DNA of 64,000 nucleotides from Collinsella sp. (lineage in GTDB: Bacteria; Actinomycetota; Coriobacteriia; Coriobacteriales; Coriobacteriaceae), in NCBI GenBank assembly GCA_019414645.1, contig DXLP01000004.1, positions 1 to 64,000 on the forward strand, written 5' to 3'. Both the position numbers and the translations under genes were made by a program. The notes below the pieces were generated by a model. It was not told the DNA's origin. It searched no databases and saw only the letters and a list, made by a program, of their open reading frames with translations. Positions 62,101 through 64,000 of the stretch are shown piece after piece (the stretch's first letter is position 1; each line of letters begins with the position of its first letter).

Positions 62101-62568
62101 ATGAAGATCGGTATCGGTAACGACCACGCCGCCGTCGAGCTCAAGAACATCATCTCCGAGCACCTGAAGGAGCGCGGCTGCGAGGTCGTGAACTTTGGCA
62201 CCGACACCTCCGAGAGCTTTGACTACCCCATCGCCGGCTACAAGGTGGGTAAGGCCGTTGCCAACGGCGACGTCGACCTGGGCATCCTCATCTGTGGCAC
62301 CGGCGTCGGGATTAGTCTGGCTGCCAACAAGGTCGAGGGCGTACGCGCCGTTGTGTGCTCCGAGCCCTTCAGCGCCAAGCTCTCCCGCATGCACAACAAT
62401 ACCAACGTGCTCGCCTTTGGCGCCCGCGTCGTGGGCTCCGAGCTCGCCAAGATGATTGTCGACGAGTGGCTCGACGCCGAGTTTGAGGGTGGTCGTCACG
62501 AGCGTCGCGTTAACCTCCTCAACGAGATCGATCGCACGCGCGGCCTTAAGATCGTCGACGAAGCCTAA
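62101..62568 (+). CDS. rpiB: Ribose 5-phosphate isomerase B
   Basis: A 155-residue RpiB/LacAB family isomerase interconverting ribose 5-phosphate and ribulose 5-phosphate. The active-site Cys lies in ILICGTGVGISLAANK (about residues 63-78), with GNDHAAVELK at the N-terminus and RMHNNTNVLAFGARV (about 97-111). The ATG at 62101 has AGAGAGGAA 6 nt upstream; the open frame to 61885 has no RBS. Confidence 0.93.
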   Translation: MKIGIGNDHAAVELKNIISEHLKERGCEVVNFGTDTSESFDYPIAGYKVGKAVANGDVDLGILICGTGVGISLAANKVEGVRAVVCSEPFSAKLSRMHNNTNVLAFGARVVGSELAKMIVDEWLDAEFEGGRHERRVNLLNEIDRTRGLKIVDEA

Positions 62569-62595
62569 ACTATTCAGTGCCACAAGCTAACAGCA

Positions 62596-62630
62596 GGGGC
62601 CCGCTCGGAACACGTGTCCGAGCGGGCCCC
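62596..62630 (+). terminator. Hairpin after rpiB
   Basis: A perfect 14-bp stem GGGGCCCGCTCGGA/TCCGAGCGGGCCCC (62596-62609 with 62617-62630), 28 nt after the stop, with only a weak T-run. Confidence 0.75.
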
Positions 62631-62644
62631 TTCATAGATTTTGA

Positions 62645-62679
62645 AATAAAAGAGCGCCGCGGATGGAGTTCCGCGGCGC
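62645..62679 (-). terminator. Terminator of ndk
   Basis: A 10-bp stem GCGCCGCGGA/TCCGCGGCGC (62654-62663 with 62670-62679) followed by CTTTTATTTC on the minus strand. Confidence 0.8.
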
Positions 62680-62719
62680 CCAAGCCACACGCTAACAGCT
62701 TTAAGGAGTCAAAGCTGGT

Positions 62720-63124
62720 TTAGCCAAAGAAGCGCTTGATCTCGATCTCGGCGTTCTCCAGGCAGTCGGAGCCGTGGATCACGTTGGCGTTGACATCAAC
62801 GGCAAAGTCGCCGCGGATGGTACCAGGAGCAGCGTCAAGCGGATTAGTAGCGCCCATAAGGGTGCGCATCTTAGCAACAGCGGAGAGACCGGAAACGACC
62901 ATCTTGACGACCGGACCGCTCGTCATAAAGTCACAGAGACCGCCAAAGAAGGGCTTGTCGGCCAGATGGGCATAGTGCTCCTCGACGGTAGCGCGCTCGA
63001 GCGTGGTCATCTCCATGCGCTCGATGACAAGGCCGCTGCGCTCGATGCGAGCAACAATCTCGCCGATCTTGCGGTCGCGCACGGCGTCGGGCTTAATCAT
63101 GATGAAGGTCTTCTCGATAGCCAT
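62720..63124 (-). CDS. ndk: Nucleoside diphosphate kinase
   Basis: A 134-residue enzyme balancing nucleoside triphosphates. The start KTFIMIKPDAVRDRKIGE, and the phospho-His motif NVIHGSDCLENAEIEI (about residues 112-127) are diagnostic. The ATG at 63124 has GAAAGG 7 nt upstream. It is monocistronic with its own promoter and terminator. Confidence 0.95.
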   Translation of the reverse strand: MAIEKTFIMIKPDAVRDRKIGEIVARIERSGLVIERMEMTTLERATVEEHYAHLADKPFFGGLCDFMTSGPVVKMVVSGLSAVAKMRTLMGATNPLDAAPGTIRGDFAVDVNANVIHGSDCLENAEIEIKRFFG

Positions 63125-63187
63125 AAGGTAGCCTTTCAAGTAGGTTCGCGCGTGCCCAAGTCCCATTCCGGCACCCGCCTGGACTGC

Positions 63188-63216
63188 ATCGTAACAGAGT
63201 TTTAGCTGCAGTTAAA
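63188..63216 (-). promoter_or_regulatory. ndk promoter
   Basis: On the minus strand, TTTAAC (63211-63216) and TACGAT (63188-63193) are 17 nt apart, with the start codon about 55 nt downstream. The rest of the gap to argH (63217-63429) shows no gene. Confidence 0.5.
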
Positions 63217-63430
63217 CAAAAAGCTGTTTATTGAAACGTTGCAATTTATTGAAGCGTTCCATATGTGTCACTTCTGTTTCGAAGCCCGATTAGAGTACCA
63301 TCCGACTGCCCATCAACCGCATCGAGCAGAGCAGACGGTCGGTTGCCGCCCGCGAACGTACCCCATTCACAACCTGCCCAAAGGTTCTACAGAACTTCTC
63401 GACAAGCCCCTCCCCCATAGCAACAAAATG

Positions 63431-63456
63431 CGGGCGCCCACATCAGCAGGCGCCCG
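63431..63456 (-). terminator. Terminator of argH
   Basis: An 8-bp stem CGGGCGCC/GGCGCCCG (63431-63438 with 63449-63456) followed by CATTTTG on the minus strand, 53 nt after the stop. Confidence 0.75.
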
Positions 63457-63508
63457 TAAAGCGAAAACGATTTATCAATAAATGGCCAAAACGGCTTCAG
63501 CCAAACCT

Positions 63509-64000
63509 CTACTTTGCCCCGTGACCCATCTCGACGACCTTGGTCAGCAATCCAAACACGCCCTCGTCAGCCACGAGCTGTGCCTCGGCGCGCTCAAGCT
63601 GCACGGCAACGGCGGCAGGAGCGGTGCCGCCCTCGGTCGTGCGCGCGGCGACAATCGACGGGATGTCGAGCGCCTCGGTGATGTCGCGCTCAAAGAGCGG
63701 GCTTGCCTCCTGGAACACCTCAAACGGCAGGTCCTCAAGATTGCAGCCGCGCTTCTCACACATCAGAACCAGATGCCCCACCACGGCATGTGCCTCACGG
63801 AACGGCAGACCACGCTTAGCCAGGTAATCGGCAACATCGGTGGCGGCAAGGTGACCCACGCCGCACTCGCGCGCCATGGCATCCTCGTTGACGGTCCAAG
63901 TCGAAATCATTCCGGCCATAACCGACAGGCACTGCATGAGCGTGTGAGCGGTATCGAGCGCGCCCTCCTTGTCCTCCTGCAAGTCCTTGTTATAAGCAAG
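63509..64000 (-). CDS. argH: Argininosuccinate lyase, C-terminal part (partial)
   Basis: The frame is open to the window edge and begins LAYNKDLQEDKEG, the conserved late part of fumarase/aspartase-superfamily argininosuccinate lyases, followed by ADYLAKRGLPFREAHAVVGH and a helical C-terminal domain. It splits argininosuccinate to arginine and fumarate. About 160 residues of ~460 are present; the rest is outside the window. Confidence 0.9.
   Translation of the reverse strand, partial: LAYNKDLQEDKEGALDTAHTLMQCLSVMAGMISTWTVNEDAMARECGVGHLAATDVADYLAKRGLPFREAHAVVGHLVLMCEKRGCNLEDLPFEVFQEASPLFERDITEALDIPSIVAARTTEGGTAPAAVAVQLERAEAQLVADEGVFGLLTKVVEMGHGAK

Overview
The window looks like chromosomal DNA from a gut coriobacterium, most likely Collinsella. 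The reasons are a GC-rich backbone, GAAAGG-type ribosome binding sites, several TTG/GTG starts, and a strictly anaerobic gene set (selenium, molybdenum, formate, GlpA-like dehydrogenase). The genus is inferred from gene content and not proven by a marker search. Most genes lie on the minus strand.

Layout. 1-310: end of a ricin-type lectin gene. 613-11013 (minus): a surface-polysaccharide operon read as NusG-like antiterminator, initiating sugar transferase, five glycosyltransferase/polymerase genes, pyruvyl transferase, Wzx flippase and a F420-dehydrogenase-like Fe-S protein. Its middle part is clearly AT-richer than the rest. A run of ten G directly follows the first start codon of the initiating transferase. 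11338-13757: thrS and a zinc-ribbon membrane protein. 13857-14475: a very regular array of 16 alternating inverted 16-bp repeats. 14645-17883: GlpA-like FAD operon with a DUF1667 protein. 18366-27899: M24 peptidase, folC, valS, clpX, clpP, tig, tRNA-Leu. 28040-33412: molybdenum hydroxylase (xanthine dehydrogenase type) and glutamate dehydrogenase.

33676-43392 is a selenium region: selC (tRNA-Sec), selB, selA, a formate/nitrite channel, tRNA-Gly and tRNA-Pro, brnQ, then a cysteine desulfurase of the EF2568 type, a DUF3343 protein, yedF and selD. selD itself has an in-frame UGA at codon 17, so it is read here as a selenoprotein. 43669-49085 is a molybdenum region: modC, modB, modA, mog/moaB and moeA. 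Together with the molybdenum hydroxylase and the formate channel, these genes fit a cell that makes selenocysteine enzymes (e.g. formate dehydrogenase, not in the window) and probably a selenium-containing molybdenum hydroxylase.

49296-64000: ClC channel, diacylglycerol-kinase-like lipid kinase, release-factor-like protein, xpt, MFS exporter, metY, C_GCAxxG_C_C protein, YigZ, rnpB (RNase P RNA), rpsA, HAD hydrolase, cyuA-like desulfidase, rpiB, ndk, and the end of argH.

The intergenic spaces carry several families of structured repeats: (1) the 80-bp alternating array; (2) two families of about 100-bp elements (two copies each) with a conserved core but locus-specific complementary outer arms; (3) four hairpins with constant AGTTGCGGTGAAATA ends and variable, compensating inner arms; (4) five GGGACAG palindromes at gene 3' ends; (5) a 160-bp element with 29-bp inverted ends; (6) an element bounded by tRNA T-arm-like sequence next to tRNA-Gly. 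These are the best candidates for undescribed biology in the window.
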